The notes: generated from the letters alone by a model not told the origin. Shown: positions 39,290 to 48,907, counted from the stretch's first letter. The stretch is DNA of 64,000 nt from JBFMFR01 sp040752025 (GCA_040752025.1 JBFMFR010000036.1:1-64000), one strand, 5' to 3'. Numbers and translations: made by a program.

Positions 39290-41605
39290 TCACTTTGAAC
39301 TCCGGAAAGCCTGGACTTGTCCGTAGGATGCCGAGAGCAGATAGCCGTCCGCGATGGCCAGGTCGCTGACCCCTTGTGTGAATTGCCAGACCAGTTCGAA
39401 ATTGGTTGTGTCGTAGGCGCGCAGTTCGCTGCTCGTGCCCACATAGACAACCCCATTAGCGACCACTACAGCGCTGGACCACCGCCCAGGCACTTCGATT
39501 TTGTGTAACACGACCCCACTGGATTTGTCCAGAACGAAGAGTTTCTGGGGCTGCACGTCGCGCTCGCTGCCTAACACGAAAACGTGTTCATCGGTGATCG
39601 CCATCTTCGGGAAGAAATACATCGGAGAGTCCAGGAGTTGTTCCCATGCCAGGCTGCCGTCCGCCAGGTTGTAAGCTACCACCGTGTCGTATCGCTCGGT
39701 GTTGTTCCAGGAAGACACCAAAGTGTACACGTGTTCCAGGTCAGCGGCCACCTTGATCGCCCGCGATTCGCTCGCTTGCCAGATCGTTTGCCCGGTCTGG
39801 GCGTTCAACGCCAGGGTTACCAGCCCGCCGCCGGAGGGATTGAAACGTTTGCCGGCGATCACCATCGAGCCGATCATGGCGTTGTCCGATTGGATGTGAT
39901 CAGTGTTCGCTTTCCACAGCAGTTTCCCGGAGGACGCCTCGACTGCCAGCATTCCATTGCCTGTAAATCCTGCCCCGGGCACGTACACGAACCCGTTGCT
40001 AAACTTGGGCGAGCGGGAGTACAGGCCGTCAACGCCAGGGAAAGTGAAGACGATTTCACCGCTCAAGGCGTCGGCGCAGTACAGGTTATCGTCTTGCTGC
40101 CCGCCGAAGTATACCCGCCCATCGCCAACCGCCACGGAAACCTGGTTGCCCCCGCGGGCGTTCTTCATGCTGTAGCTCCATAGAGGTTGCTGTTCCCCTA
40201 CGCGCACGGCGTAGACCGCGTTATCTTCGCTCTGGTGCGATCCGCCCAGGTAGATCACCCCGTTTGCATACGTGATCGTCTCGATGCCGAAGTTGTTCAC
40301 CGTATTCCAAAACCAGTCTGGCTTCAGTGGTGGGTAGAGTTCTTCTTCTGCCGCGTTCCAGGACGAGTTGCTGGCGTTCCCGCCTCCCATGCTCCAGCCC
40401 TGGCTCAACAAGCCGAACGCGGATAGAGGCGGGCGCGTCGCCGTAGGAGGCACGGGCGTATCGGTTGGAGGCAAGGGGGTTGGGCTGGGCATCTCTGTCG
40501 CTGTAGCCGTAGCAGGCAGCGGCGAGGCGGCAGCCTTCGTGTCGGCAGGTTGAATCGCGGTGGGTATGGATTTAGTCTCACTTGGCAGCAAAGCCAGTCC
40601 ATTTCCCTGGTCACCTAACAAAGATCCACCCAGCAATACCACCACCACACATACTGCAACTACCACGGTCAATCCGATACCGATCGCGCCAATTTTCAGC
40701 CAGGGGGTAGTTTTTTGAGGCGTTGAACGTCTCTCACCTCTGGCAGGCGCATGCCTGGGCGCTGCGGGCATCTCTGGAGCGATGTGTGCTGTTTTGAGCA
40801 CCGGCTGAGTCAGCGCCTCGCGTAGCTCCTCCACGGTTTGGAAACGCCGGTCTGTGGCAATTTCCACCGATTTGAGGATCACCAGCTCCAGATTCGGATC
40901 GATGTCGGGCTTGATCTGGCGCGGCGGGGGTAGCGGCACGTTGCTGACCATGCGCTGCACGCTCTCCGGCGGCAGTTGCCCGGTCAGCAGGTGATATAGC
41001 GTGGCCCCCAGTGCGTAGATATCCGAACGAGTATCTGTGCGGCCTCCGCCGTATTGTTCCGGTGGGCTGTAGCCTGGTGTAACCGCTTTGGCTCCCACCG
41101 TGGTTGCCAGGTGCGGGTCGTATACTTTCGCGATCCCAAAATCCACCAGCATGGCGCGGCCATCCGGGCGGATGCGAATATTGGAGGGCTTGATATCCCG
41201 GTGGATGATCGGAGAAGGTTGGCTGTGCAGGTAGCCCAGCGCCTCACAGATCTGAGCGATCCAGTTCAGCACCTGGGGGGTGGGGAGTTTTCCCAGGCGG
41301 TTCAGCATACTTTGCAGATCCTCGCCTTCCACGTAGTCCATAACCAGGTACTGGCCCTGCTCCGGGATGAAGAAATAGTCGGTAACGCGTGGCAGGTTGG
41401 TGTGGGAGAGGCGCGCCAGCAGACTGGCCTCCCGGTTGAACTGTTTCTGCGCTTCAGGTGAAGCATCCAGGTTTTCTTTAATTGCAACGGGGATATCCAG
41501 GGTGGTATCCCAGGCACGATAAACCGCGCCCATACCCCCCTGGCCCAGGAGGCTGTCGATGCGGTAACGGTCGTGGTTTAGAGTCTGGCCCGCTGAGAGT
41601 GGCAT
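39290..41605 (-). CDS. Ser/Thr protein kinase with membrane anchor and PQQ-like beta-propeller
   Basis: The 771-residue protein has a Hanks-type kinase domain (about 12-270) with GQGGMG, VAIKEN Lys, HRDIKPSN, DFGIAKVY and the ALGATLYHLLTGQLP segment; a Pro/Arg linker; one membrane segment (about 308-332); a Pro/Thr stalk (about 355-410); and a C-terminal PQQ/WD-like propeller (about 420-771) with repeats such as GVIYLGGSHQ, GRVYFGGQQ and GVVYVGTSS. The propeller would be outside the membrane as a sensor. The ATG at 41605 is backed by AGGAGA; an in-frame region to 41725 is leader. Confidence 0.92.
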   Translation of the reverse strand: MPLSAGQTLNHDRYRIDSLLGQGGMGAVYRAWDTTLDIPVAIKENLDASPEAQKQFNREASLLARLSHTNLPRVTDYFFIPEQGQYLVMDYVEGEDLQSMLNRLGKLPTPQVLNWIAQICEALGYLHSQPSPIIHRDIKPSNIRIRPDGRAMLVDFGIAKVYDPHLATTVGAKAVTPGYSPPEQYGGGRTDTRSDIYALGATLYHLLTGQLPPESVQRMVSNVPLPPPRQIKPDIDPNLELVILKSVEIATDRRFQTVEELREALTQPVLKTAHIAPEMPAAPRHAPARGERRSTPQKTTPWLKIGAIGIGLTVVVAVCVVVVLLGGSLLGDQGNGLALLPSETKSIPTAIQPADTKAAASPLPATATATEMPSPTPLPPTDTPVPPTATRPPLSAFGLLSQGWSMGGGNASNSSWNAAEEELYPPLKPDWFWNTVNNFGIETITYANGVIYLGGSHQSEDNAVYAVRVGEQQPLWSYSMKNARGGNQVSVAVGDGRVYFGGQQDDNLYCADALSGEIVFTFPGVDGLYSRSPKFSNGFVYVPGAGFTGNGMLAVEASSGKLLWKANTDHIQSDNAMIGSMVIAGKRFNPSGGGLVTLALNAQTGQTIWQASESRAIKVAADLEHVYTLVSSWNNTERYDTVVAYNLADGSLAWEQLLDSPMYFFPKMAITDEHVFVLGSERDVQPQKLFVLDKSSGVVLHKIEVPGRWSSAVVVANGVVYVGTSSELRAYDTTNFELVWQFTQGVSDLAIADGYLLSASYGQVQAFRSSK

Positions 41606-41710
41606 ATCAGATTCTCCTAATTCCATTGGAGGATATAGCTTTGCTGGAGCACGAACACACATATTGTACATGATTTTCGCATGATTGGCTTGCCGTCCTT
41701 CATTGCCCCG

Positions 41711-41726
41711 GATGACAAATGTCATC
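41711..41726. promoter_or_regulatory. Short palindrome between kinase and methyltransferase promoters
   Basis: GATGAC AAAT GTCATC is a perfect 6-bp inverted repeat with a 4-nt spacer, 22 nt ahead of the -35 box of the methyltransferase operon. It could be an operator; nothing identifies the regulator. Confidence 0.35.
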
Positions 41727-41747
41727 TCGGGCTTGGCTGAAAATCAG

Positions 41748-41776
41748 TTGACGGATAATTTCTTGACTGCTATAGT
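41748..41776 (+). promoter_or_regulatory. Sigma70-type promoter of the MttB-cluster operon
   Basis: TTGACG (41748-41753) and TATAGT (41771-41776) are separated by exactly 17 nt. The predicted transcript starts at about 41783, leaving a 63-nt leader before the small coding frame at 41846. Confidence 0.7.
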
Positions 41777-41845
41777 CTTATTTATGGGGATTACGGTCGG
41801 CCAATGATATTCTAAACAGAATTGTTCTTGCTGTGTGGAGGGAGT

Positions 41846-41983
41846 ATGCCTGTTGAACTATTCCGTAGAGCCCGGAGCGTCTACAACGACGGTCATGCGG
41901 TCGCGGCTGCGCCTGCATACCAGGTTGTATGGGTGGATCCAGAAACTTCAGATAAAGAAATTTTCTCCCTGGAGGCAGAATGA
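41846..41983 (+). CDS. Small 45-residue protein coupled to the first MttB gene
   Basis: An ATG with GGAGGG two to seven bases upstream (41839-41844) opens a 46-codon frame, MPVELFRRARSVYNDGHA then VAAAPAYQVVWVDPETSDKE and the ending IFSLEAE. Its TGA overlaps the ATG of the methyltransferase (ATGA at 41980-41983), and the GGAGG used by that methyltransferase lies inside it. The ribosome-binding site, the promoter and the coupled stop/start make translation likely. No family is recognised. It is too short for ordinary gene calling. It may be a leader peptide or a small subunit. Confidence 0.55.
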   Translation: MPVELFRRARSVYNDGHAVAAAPAYQVVWVDPETSDKEIFSLEAE

Positions 41984-43434
41984 GCACACAGCGCCCTCCC
42001 CTCGAACCCCTTCGCCCGGCTTTCCGGGTGCAGTTTACCAGCAATGAACAACTCGATCAGTTGCAGGATGCCACGCTGCGCATTCTGGAGAGCGTGGGCG
42101 TGCGCTTCCCCTCCGAAAAGGCCTTGCAGATTTTCGCTGAACACGGCGCACAGGTTGATCCTGAGACGCAGGTAGTCCGCCTTTCTCGTGACCTGGTGTT
42201 CAAGGCCTTGTCCAGCGTACCGCGTTACTTTGTGATGGGCGCTCGTGACCCCGCATATGAACTCCAACTCCAGGATGGTGTTTGTTATTTCACCACCGAT
42301 GGCTGTGGTGTGGAAACCATCGATTTCGAGACGCGCCAGCGCCGGCCGTCCCGCAAAGATGATGTGGCGAAGATGGCGCGCGTCGCCGATTATCTCTCTG
42401 CCGTGTCTTTCTACTGGCCGATGGTCAGCGCCCAGGATCATGGGGAATCTGCCCCGCTGCACGAAATGGAGGCTTCCTGGAACAATACCATCAAGCACGT
42501 GCAGAGCGAGACCATCATGGGTGCGATACCTGCCCGCTATGCGGTCGAAATGGCCACGGTCATCGCCGGGAGTAAGGAAGCATTACGCCGCCGGCCGAAT
42601 TTCTCGCTGGTAGTGTGCACCATCGCCCCCCTGGTGCAGGATAAAGACGGCATCGAGGGGGCGCTGGTGTTGGCTGAAGCCGGTGTGCCCGTTGGCTTTC
42701 TGGCCATGCCCACCCTGGGAACCACTGCCCCTGCTACGCTGGCTGGGGCGCTGGTCGTCGGCGACGCTGAAATTATCAGCGCAGCCGTGCTGATGCAGTT
42801 AGCTCACCCGGGAGCCCCAGTGTTCCACTCCATGATGCACGCCTGGGCCGATCCTCGCTCGGGCAACTACGTCAGCTATCCACTGGACAGCCGCGGCCGC
42901 CATGCGGTAGTAGATATGGCGCACCACTGGAACATGCCCAGCCTGGGCGGTTGCTACGGCACTGACTCGCCCGCCGCCGGGAACTGGCAATCGGCTGCCG
43001 AGGTCGCCCTGGATCCCTTTACGGCTGGATTGAGCGGCGCAGAGATCGTTACCGGCATTGGCCTGTCAGACACCTATACCTTGCTTTATCCCGAACAGAT
43101 CATTCTGGATGCTGATATCTATCACCGGGCGCGCTACCAGCTCATGAGCATGCCCGTCACCTCCGAGACGCTGGCCCTGGATGTGATCCAGGCCGTAGGC
43201 CCCGGCGGGCACTTCCTGGCTCAACAGCACACTCGTAAGCACATGCGCCACGCCATGCAGCGAGCCGTTACGCATGAAGTCGGCCCAGATGGCAAATATC
43301 GCGACCCGGTGGAAGTGGCCCGCCAGCAAGTGGCCTGGATTTTGCAAAACCACCAGCCGGAGCCGTTGGAAGAAGCACAAAAAGCCGAATTGGCCAGCAT
43401 CCTGCAATCTGCTGATCGTGAGTTGCAAGGGTGA
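41980..43434 (+). CDS. MttB-superfamily (COG5598) methyltransferase 1
   Basis: The 484-residue protein belongs to the trimethylamine-methyltransferase superfamily: DATLRILESVGVRFPSEKAL, then FTTDGCGVETIDFETRQRRP, SFYWPMVSAQD, LVVCTIAPLVQDKDG and AVGPGGHFLAQQHTR near the end. There is no in-frame TAG, so it is of the non-pyrrolysine type (MtgB-like), whose studied members demethylate quaternary amines such as glycine betaine onto a corrinoid protein. The substrate here is unknown. It is closely related to the next gene and forms the first of two pairs around transporter genes. No corrinoid protein or activase is in the window. Confidence 0.88.
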   Translation: MSTQRPPLEPLRPAFRVQFTSNEQLDQLQDATLRILESVGVRFPSEKALQIFAEHGAQVDPETQVVRLSRDLVFKALSSVPRYFVMGARDPAYELQLQDGVCYFTTDGCGVETIDFETRQRRPSRKDDVAKMARVADYLSAVSFYWPMVSAQDHGESAPLHEMEASWNNTIKHVQSETIMGAIPARYAVEMATVIAGSKEALRRRPNFSLVVCTIAPLVQDKDGIEGALVLAEAGVPVGFLAMPTLGTTAPATLAGALVVGDAEIISAAVLMQLAHPGAPVFHSMMHAWADPRSGNYVSYPLDSRGRHAVVDMAHHWNMPSLGGCYGTDSPAAGNWQSAAEVALDPFTAGLSGAEIVTGIGLSDTYTLLYPEQIILDADIYHRARYQLMSMPVTSETLALDVIQAVGPGGHFLAQQHTRKHMRHAMQRAVTHEVGPDGKYRDPVEVARQQVAWILQNHQPEPLEEAQKAELASILQSADRELQG

Positions 43435-43468
43435 GACGTTCACGTTAGAATCCAATTCAGGAGCTGCT

Positions 43469-44929
43469 ATGGTTTCCGAAACTCCCTTGCTCCAGCCCAT
43501 CAAGCCCGGTTATCATATTCGCTTGCTCAGCGATGAGCAACTCGGCCAGTTCAAATCTGCCACGCTCCACATCCTGGAGGAGGTCGGTGTACACTGCCCT
43601 TCGGCAAAAGCGCGGGAAATCTACGCCGCACAGGGGGCGCAGGTGGACCCGGCCAGCCAGGTGGTGCGCCTATCCCCCGACCTGGTGCTCAGGGCTATGT
43701 CGCATGCCCCGCGTTTCTACACGATGGGAGCGCGCTTACCCTCTCACGATATCCGCCTGGACGGCACTGCCATGTACTGCGCCACGGATGGCTGCGGCGT
43801 GGAGACCATCGATTTCGAAACCCGCAAGCGCCGCACCTCCTGCAAAGAGGATATCGCCCGCATGGCGCGCCTGGCTGATTACCTGCCCTCGGTCGGCTTC
43901 TATTGGCCAATGGTCAGCGCCCAGGACCACCCTTCCAGCGCCCCACTCCACGAGTTAGAGGCCTCTTACAATCATACGGTCAAGCATGTGCAGACCGAAA
44001 CCGTCATGGATGAACTCATGGCGCGCTATGCCGTCGAGATGGCCACCGTTATCGCCGGCGACACAGCGACATTACGCGCCCGGCCCCCGCTCTCTTCGTT
44101 AGTTTGCACCATCGCGCCCCTGGCTCAGGATCTGGGCGGCATGGAAGCCGCGCTGGTTTTTGCTGAGGCAGGCATCCCGGTCGGTTTTATGTCGATGGCC
44201 AACACCGGCTCCACTGCCCCGGCAACCATCGCTGGAACGCTGTCGATTGCCGACGCCGAGATTGTCGCCGCTTTGGTTCTGGTACAGTTAGCTTTTCCCG
44301 GCGCGCCGGTCTACTATTCGATGATGCCGGGCGTTACGCATCCTCGCACTGGAGCCTATCTGAGCACAACCTGGGAAATCGATGTTGCCTATGCCGCGGG
44401 CGTCGAGTTGGCCCACATGTGGGGCGTGCCGACGCTGGCCGCCATGTTCGGCCCCGACGCGCCGGTCCCCGGTTGGCAGTCTGCCGCTGAGGTGGCCTCT
44501 TCGCTGCTCCTGGATGCCTTGTGTGGCGCTGAGACGGGCTCCGGCATGGGCCTGCTCGAATCCTGTACTTTGCTTTACCCTGAAGAGTTGGTGTTAGCTG
44601 CCGATATTTATCATCGTGTGCGCATCACAGCCGAGGCCATTGACACCAGCCCGCAGGCCATGGCCCTGGATGTAATCAAGGCGGTTGGGCCGCGCGGGCA
44701 TTTTCTGGGCCACCGCCACACGCGCCAGGCCATGCGCCGTCTGCGCTTCTCCGAATTGACCGCGCAACCAGAACCGTCAGGAGGTTTCCGCGATCCGGTC
44801 ATGATAGCCCAAGATAAAGTAAAATGGGTGCTGGAGAACCATTACCCTCAACCCCTGGAGGCGTCTCAACAGGCCGAACTCAGCCGCATCCTCCAGGCAG
44901 CGGAAAGAGCGATCATTGCGAGGGATTGA
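43469..44929 (+). CDS. MttB-superfamily (COG5598) methyltransferase 2
   Basis: The 486-residue protein follows the same plan as the previous one (SATLHILEEVGVHCPSAKAR, YCATDGCGVETIDFETRKRR, GFYWPMVSAQD, AVGPRGHFLGHRHTR) and lacks internal TAG. The two are tandem paralogues with the same block TDGCGVETIDFETRxRR. The ATG at 43469 has AGGAG seven bases upstream. It lies 34 bp after the first gene and 101 bp before the solute-binding protein. Substrate is inferred only from family. Confidence 0.88.
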   Translation: MVSETPLLQPIKPGYHIRLLSDEQLGQFKSATLHILEEVGVHCPSAKAREIYAAQGAQVDPASQVVRLSPDLVLRAMSHAPRFYTMGARLPSHDIRLDGTAMYCATDGCGVETIDFETRKRRTSCKEDIARMARLADYLPSVGFYWPMVSAQDHPSSAPLHELEASYNHTVKHVQTETVMDELMARYAVEMATVIAGDTATLRARPPLSSLVCTIAPLAQDLGGMEAALVFAEAGIPVGFMSMANTGSTAPATIAGTLSIADAEIVAALVLVQLAFPGAPVYYSMMPGVTHPRTGAYLSTTWEIDVAYAAGVELAHMWGVPTLAAMFGPDAPVPGWQSAAEVASSLLLDALCGAETGSGMGLLESCTLLYPEELVLAADIYHRVRITAEAIDTSPQAMALDVIKAVGPRGHFLGHRHTRQAMRRLRFSELTAQPEPSGGFRDPVMIAQDKVKWVLENHYPQPLEASQQAELSRILQAAERAIIARD

Positions 44930-45030
44930 TCGAACAAAGCAGATGACAATGACTGGCCTATCGAGGCAGATCGTTTCGCAAGACTGCTCTTAGCCATCCA
45001 GCAGGTTTCTAGCCAAAAAAGGAGGAATAC

Positions 45031-46851
45031 ATGTTTCGCAAGAATTTCGATTGGGTAGCCCTCGTAGCCACGCTGGCATTGTGCTTCTCTTTGATCGCTG
45101 GCTGTGTTCCAGCCCCAACAACCAGCCCTGCCCAGCCAACCGAGAAGCCAGCAGCTACGCCGGCGCCAGCGGATACACAGGCACCGGCGCCTACCAAAGC
45201 CCCGGAAAACACGCTGGCGCCAACCAGTCCGCCTCCCACCGAGTCGCCCAAGTCGCAAATTGTGATTGCGATTGCCGAAGACCCGCCCAGTTTCAACGCA
45301 TCCGTAGATGATACCGGCTATGACGCGCTGGTGATGGAATTGGTCATGCTGGGATTGTCGGATCTTGACCCGGAAGGCAATGTTTTCCCTGAACTGGCAT
45401 CTGAACTGCCAACAGTAGAAAACGGCCAGGTGGTTTTGGATGAAGACAACGGCACGATGGATGTCACCTGGAACCTGCGTACGGATGTCTCCTGGGCCGA
45501 TGGCCAACCTGTAACCGCCGATGATGTCATCTTCACTTATGAGGCGCTCATCGATCCGGAAAAAGGTCTGTGGATCCCGGGCATCGATTACGTGGATGGC
45601 ATCGATAAAATTGACGAGCATAGCTTCGTGATTCACTACAATACGATTTATCCTGGCTATTTGCTGCAATTTGGCGGCGAGCAAATGGTTATCTGGCCTG
45701 CACACTACTGTGATGCGGAACAGGGGTTTGCCCAGTGGGATTGCGCTCAAAACCCGCTGAGCAATGGGCCCTACATCCTGCAAGAGTGGGTTCTGGGCGA
45801 CCACATGACCTTTGTGCGCAACCCAAACTACTTTGAAAAAGGCAAGCCTGCTATCGAAACGATCTTTGTCCGTGTCGTGCCGGACGAATCGGTTCGTAAA
45901 ACTATGCTGGTCAATGGCGACGCCGATGTACTCATGTGGGCGACCGAAGCGATTATTGCTGACCTGGCCAATAACGGTAACGTTCAGGTAAGCACTGCCC
46001 CGACCAACCGGTGGGTGATGCGCTTATTCTTCAACCTGGCCGCCAGGGGCACAACCGATGCGGCTGCCAGCCCTCACCCGATTCTTTCAGATGTGCGCGT
46101 GCGCCAGGCCATTCACCAGGCCATTGATGTTGAGGTGATCTCGCGCGAGATTTTCATGGGCTACTCCACAGCCGTTTGGACAGAATTCTTCCGCCCGCCC
46201 TATCAATGTTCAGTTCCCAAGCCAGTATATGATCCAGATGCAGCCGCTGTTTTGCTGGAGCAGGCGGGCTGGACCGACCAGAATGACGATGGCGTGCGTG
46301 AATGCCATGCTTGCCAGACGGCCGAGGAAGGTTATCCGATGGAAATGGAGTTGATCACCTATGCGGAATACGGCGAGCCTTTGGAACTGACTCAGCAGTT
46401 GATCGCCGAAATGCTCGGCGCAGTTGGCATCAAGCTAAAACTGACCATTGTAGAAGGCAGCGTGCTGTGGGCCACTTTCGAGGATGGTGGGATCGAGCAG
46501 ACCGGCGATTTCGATATCACCATGTGGGACGATGGCTATCCAGGGATCGACCCCTCCGACTTCCTGTGGGAATTGTATTACTCTGAGGCTGCAGAGCCCG
46601 ATGTCGGCTGGAATATCAGCCGCTGGATCAATCCCGACATGGATGCCTTGATCGATGAGTCCTATACACTGGATCTCGCCACTCGCCAGGATCTGTTCTG
46701 TCAAATGGCCACCATACTGGATCAGGAGGTGCCTTCCATCTTACTCTTCACCACGGTGAACGCGGACGCTTATTCGATCCGCATCCAGGGAATTCAATCG
46801 ACCACCAACGATCTGGTTACCTGGAACGTAGCAGACTGGACAATCAAGTAA
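45031..46851 (+). CDS. Family-5 (Opp/Dpp-type) solute-binding lipoprotein
   Basis: The 606-residue protein has a lipoprotein signal (LAGC-type box CFSLIAGC, Cys24), an Ala/Pro/Thr stalk (about 25-70) and a family-5 binding domain: WNLRTDVSWADGQPVTADDV, NPLSNGPYILQEW, VRVRQAIHQAIDVEVISREI and a C-terminal lobe. Family members bind peptides, nickel chelates or sugars; which ligand is carried here is unknown. It has the strong ribosome-binding site AAGGAGGA and is followed by a large hairpin and two permeases. It sits between two MttB pairs, suggesting uptake of a methylated substrate or precursor. Confidence 0.9.
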   Translation: MFRKNFDWVALVATLALCFSLIAGCVPAPTTSPAQPTEKPAATPAPADTQAPAPTKAPENTLAPTSPPPTESPKSQIVIAIAEDPPSFNASVDDTGYDALVMELVMLGLSDLDPEGNVFPELASELPTVENGQVVLDEDNGTMDVTWNLRTDVSWADGQPVTADDVIFTYEALIDPEKGLWIPGIDYVDGIDKIDEHSFVIHYNTIYPGYLLQFGGEQMVIWPAHYCDAEQGFAQWDCAQNPLSNGPYILQEWVLGDHMTFVRNPNYFEKGKPAIETIFVRVVPDESVRKTMLVNGDADVLMWATEAIIADLANNGNVQVSTAPTNRWVMRLFFNLAARGTTDAAASPHPILSDVRVRQAIHQAIDVEVISREIFMGYSTAVWTEFFRPPYQCSVPKPVYDPDAAAVLLEQAGWTDQNDDGVRECHACQTAEEGYPMEMELITYAEYGEPLELTQQLIAEMLGAVGIKLKLTIVEGSVLWATFEDGGIEQTGDFDITMWDDGYPGIDPSDFLWELYYSEAAEPDVGWNISRWINPDMDALIDESYTLDLATRQDLFCQMATILDQEVPSILLFTTVNADAYSIRIQGIQSTTNDLVTWNVADWTIK

Positions 46852-46867
46852 AATAAGGTGGCATTGT

Positions 46868-46900
46868 GGGGGCAGCCAACTCTATCGGGTGGCTGCCCCC
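46868..46900 (+). promoter_or_regulatory. Strong hairpin between the binding-protein and permease genes
   Basis: GGGGGCAGCCA (46868-46878) pairs perfectly over 11 bp with TGGCTGCCCCC (46890-46900), loop 11 nt. No T-run follows, so it is not a clean terminator. Such structures after binding-protein genes often stabilise the upstream mRNA and lower permease expression. Confidence 0.65.
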
Positions 46901-46923
46901 AATCATCTCCCCTGGAGGAGTTT

Positions 46924-47964
46924 GTGGGCCGGTACATCGTCAGGAGGTTATTACAGGCTGTTCCTATGTTGTTGTTAATCAGCATAGGACTGTTTGCTTT
47001 AATCAATCTGGCCCCGGGCGGCCCGCTGGCTGGGCGCGGCCAAACCCGTCACATTCGCCCAGAGCAGGCTGAGATCCTCAAGCGCCAGTTCGGCCTGGAT
47101 AAGCCTTTGCTGATGCGCTACGTTTTTTGGCTGGTTGGGAATGATTGGATCAGGGTGGATACGGATGGCGATGGAGTTCTTGATAGTTATGGGCAGGGTA
47201 AGGGCGTTCTCCGCGGCGACTTTGGCATCTCCTACCGTAACCGCCAGCCGGTTCTGGAAGTTATCGGCAGTTATCTGCCCAACACGATTTACCTGATGAG
47301 TATCACCCTGATCGTAGTTGCCCTCTTGGCGATTCCCATCGGGGTGATTTCTGCAGTCAAACAATATTCCGTATTCGACATTGTTGTGACCACTTTATCC
47401 TTTATGGGCCAGGCGGTTCCAGAGTTTTGGCTGGGGCTGATCCTCATCCTGGTCTTTTACGCCTGGTTGAAAAACCCCCTCACCGGCGCGCCCTTATTGC
47501 CGGCCGGTGGGATGTACACCATCGGCGCCGGCTTTTCGATTGGAGACTGGGCCAGGCATTTGATCCTGCCAGTCACAATGGGCTCTATCGGTTGGGTCAC
47601 CTGGTATTCGCGTTTCCTGCGCTCCAGTATGCTGGATGTGATCCACCAGGATTACATCCGCACGGCGCGCGCCAAGGGCCTGCGAGAGCGAAGAGTCCTA
47701 TTCCTTCACGCCTTGCGCAATGCGCTTCTGCCATTAGTGACCATTTTTGCCCTGGATATGCCCTATATCTTCGCGGGTTCTTTGTATGTCGAGATCCTGT
47801 TTTCCTGGCCCGGAATGGGCCGGCTGTATTACCAGGCAGCCATGGACCGCGATTACCCTTTGCTCATGGCCATCCTGGCGATTGGTACGGCCATGGTGAT
47901 CCTGTCTAACTTGCTGGCCGACATCCTTTACGGGTTCCTTGACCCCCGGATTCATTATGACTGA
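46924..47964 (+). CDS. ABC transporter permease, DppB/OppB type
   Basis: The 346-residue protein has an N-terminal helix (YIVRRLLQAVPMLLLISIGL), about six membrane segments and the EAA loop DYIRTARAKGLRERRVLFLHALRN typical of Opp-type inner-membrane permeases. The GTG at 46924 is chosen because GGAGG lies just ahead; the frame from 46858 would read the hairpin. Its stop overlaps the next permease. The periplasmic loop includes VDTDGDGVLDSYGQGKG, an unusual calcium-like Asp/Gly insertion. Confidence 0.9.
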   Translation: MGRYIVRRLLQAVPMLLLISIGLFALINLAPGGPLAGRGQTRHIRPEQAEILKRQFGLDKPLLMRYVFWLVGNDWIRVDTDGDGVLDSYGQGKGVLRGDFGISYRNRQPVLEVIGSYLPNTIYLMSITLIVVALLAIPIGVISAVKQYSVFDIVVTTLSFMGQAVPEFWLGLILILVFYAWLKNPLTGAPLLPAGGMYTIGAGFSIGDWARHLILPVTMGSIGWVTWYSRFLRSSMLDVIHQDYIRTARAKGLRERRVLFLHALRNALLPLVTIFALDMPYIFAGSLYVEILFSWPGMGRLYYQAAMDRDYPLLMAILAIGTAMVILSNLLADILYGFLDPRIHYD

Positions 47965-48871
47965 GAGCCACACATCTCAACCACGCGCTGAAAGCATGTC
48001 TGCCAGGATCTGGAAGCGTTTCCGCGGGCATCCCGGTGCGCTGGTCGGACTGGCCGTGTTGAGCCTGTTGGTCGTCAGCGTCCTTTTTGCCGGTCTCTCG
48101 CCATATGATCCGCAGACCTCGGACCTCACCAACCGCTTCCAACCGCCCTCCTGGCAGCACCCCATGGGCACCGATGCGCTTGGCCGGGATTTGCTCACCC
48201 GCATCTTGTACGGAGGGCGGGTTTCCTTGACTGTGGGATTCTCAGTGGTTCTGATCACGCTGCTGATCGGTGTGCCCGTCGGTGCCGTTGCGGGCTACTT
48301 CGGCGGGTGGGTAGACAACATCCTTATGCGCATTACCGATGCTGCCCTGGCGCTGCCTTCCCTGTTGGTTTTGATTCTCTTGAGCGCTATGCTGCGTGAA
48401 TTGGATGCGCCTTTGTTGGAAAAATACCCGGTGATCACCATCGCCTTGGTGATCGGCCTGCTATCCTGGATGTTTACCGCCCGGCTGGTGCGCGCCACGT
48501 ATCTATCCATCCGCGAGCTGGATTACATCCTGGCCGCGCGCACTCTGGGCGTCAAGGACCTGCGTATTATCACGCGCCATATCCTGCCCAACGCCATCGG
48601 GCCGATTATCGTCGAAAGCACGCTGGAAGTTGGATATGCCATTCTGGAAGAATCGGGCCTGAGCTTTCTGGGTTTTGGCATCCAGCCGCCTACACCCAGT
48701 TGGGGCAATTTGCTCAGTAATGCCCAGGAACACATGCTCAAACACCCCTGGATGGCGATTTTCCCGGGCTTGATGATTTTCCTGACCGTGATTTCAATCA
48801 ATTACGTTGGTGATGGGCTGCGCGATGCCTTTGACCCCTATAAGATCTTGAAAAAGCTAGGGGAAGTCTAA
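47957..48871 (+). CDS. ABC transporter permease, DppC/OppC type
   Basis: The 304-residue protein has an N-terminal helix, the DppC mark HPMGTDALGRDLLTRILYGG, about six membrane segments and the EAA loop ELDYILAARTLGVKDLRI. Its ATG overlaps the previous stop codon by 8 bp, so the two permeases are coupled. No ATPase (OppD/OppF) follows; the next gene is a methyltransferase. The energising subunit must be encoded elsewhere or shared. Confidence 0.9.
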   Translation: MTESHTSQPRAESMSARIWKRFRGHPGALVGLAVLSLLVVSVLFAGLSPYDPQTSDLTNRFQPPSWQHPMGTDALGRDLLTRILYGGRVSLTVGFSVVLITLLIGVPVGAVAGYFGGWVDNILMRITDAALALPSLLVLILLSAMLRELDAPLLEKYPVITIALVIGLLSWMFTARLVRATYLSIRELDYILAARTLGVKDLRIITRHILPNAIGPIIVESTLEVGYAILEESGLSFLGFGIQPPTPSWGNLLSNAQEHMLKHPWMAIFPGLMIFLTVISINYVGDGLRDAFDPYKILKKLGEV

Positions 48872-48907
48872 TCCGCACACATTCGTTGATCAGCTTTCGA
48901 AAAGTCA

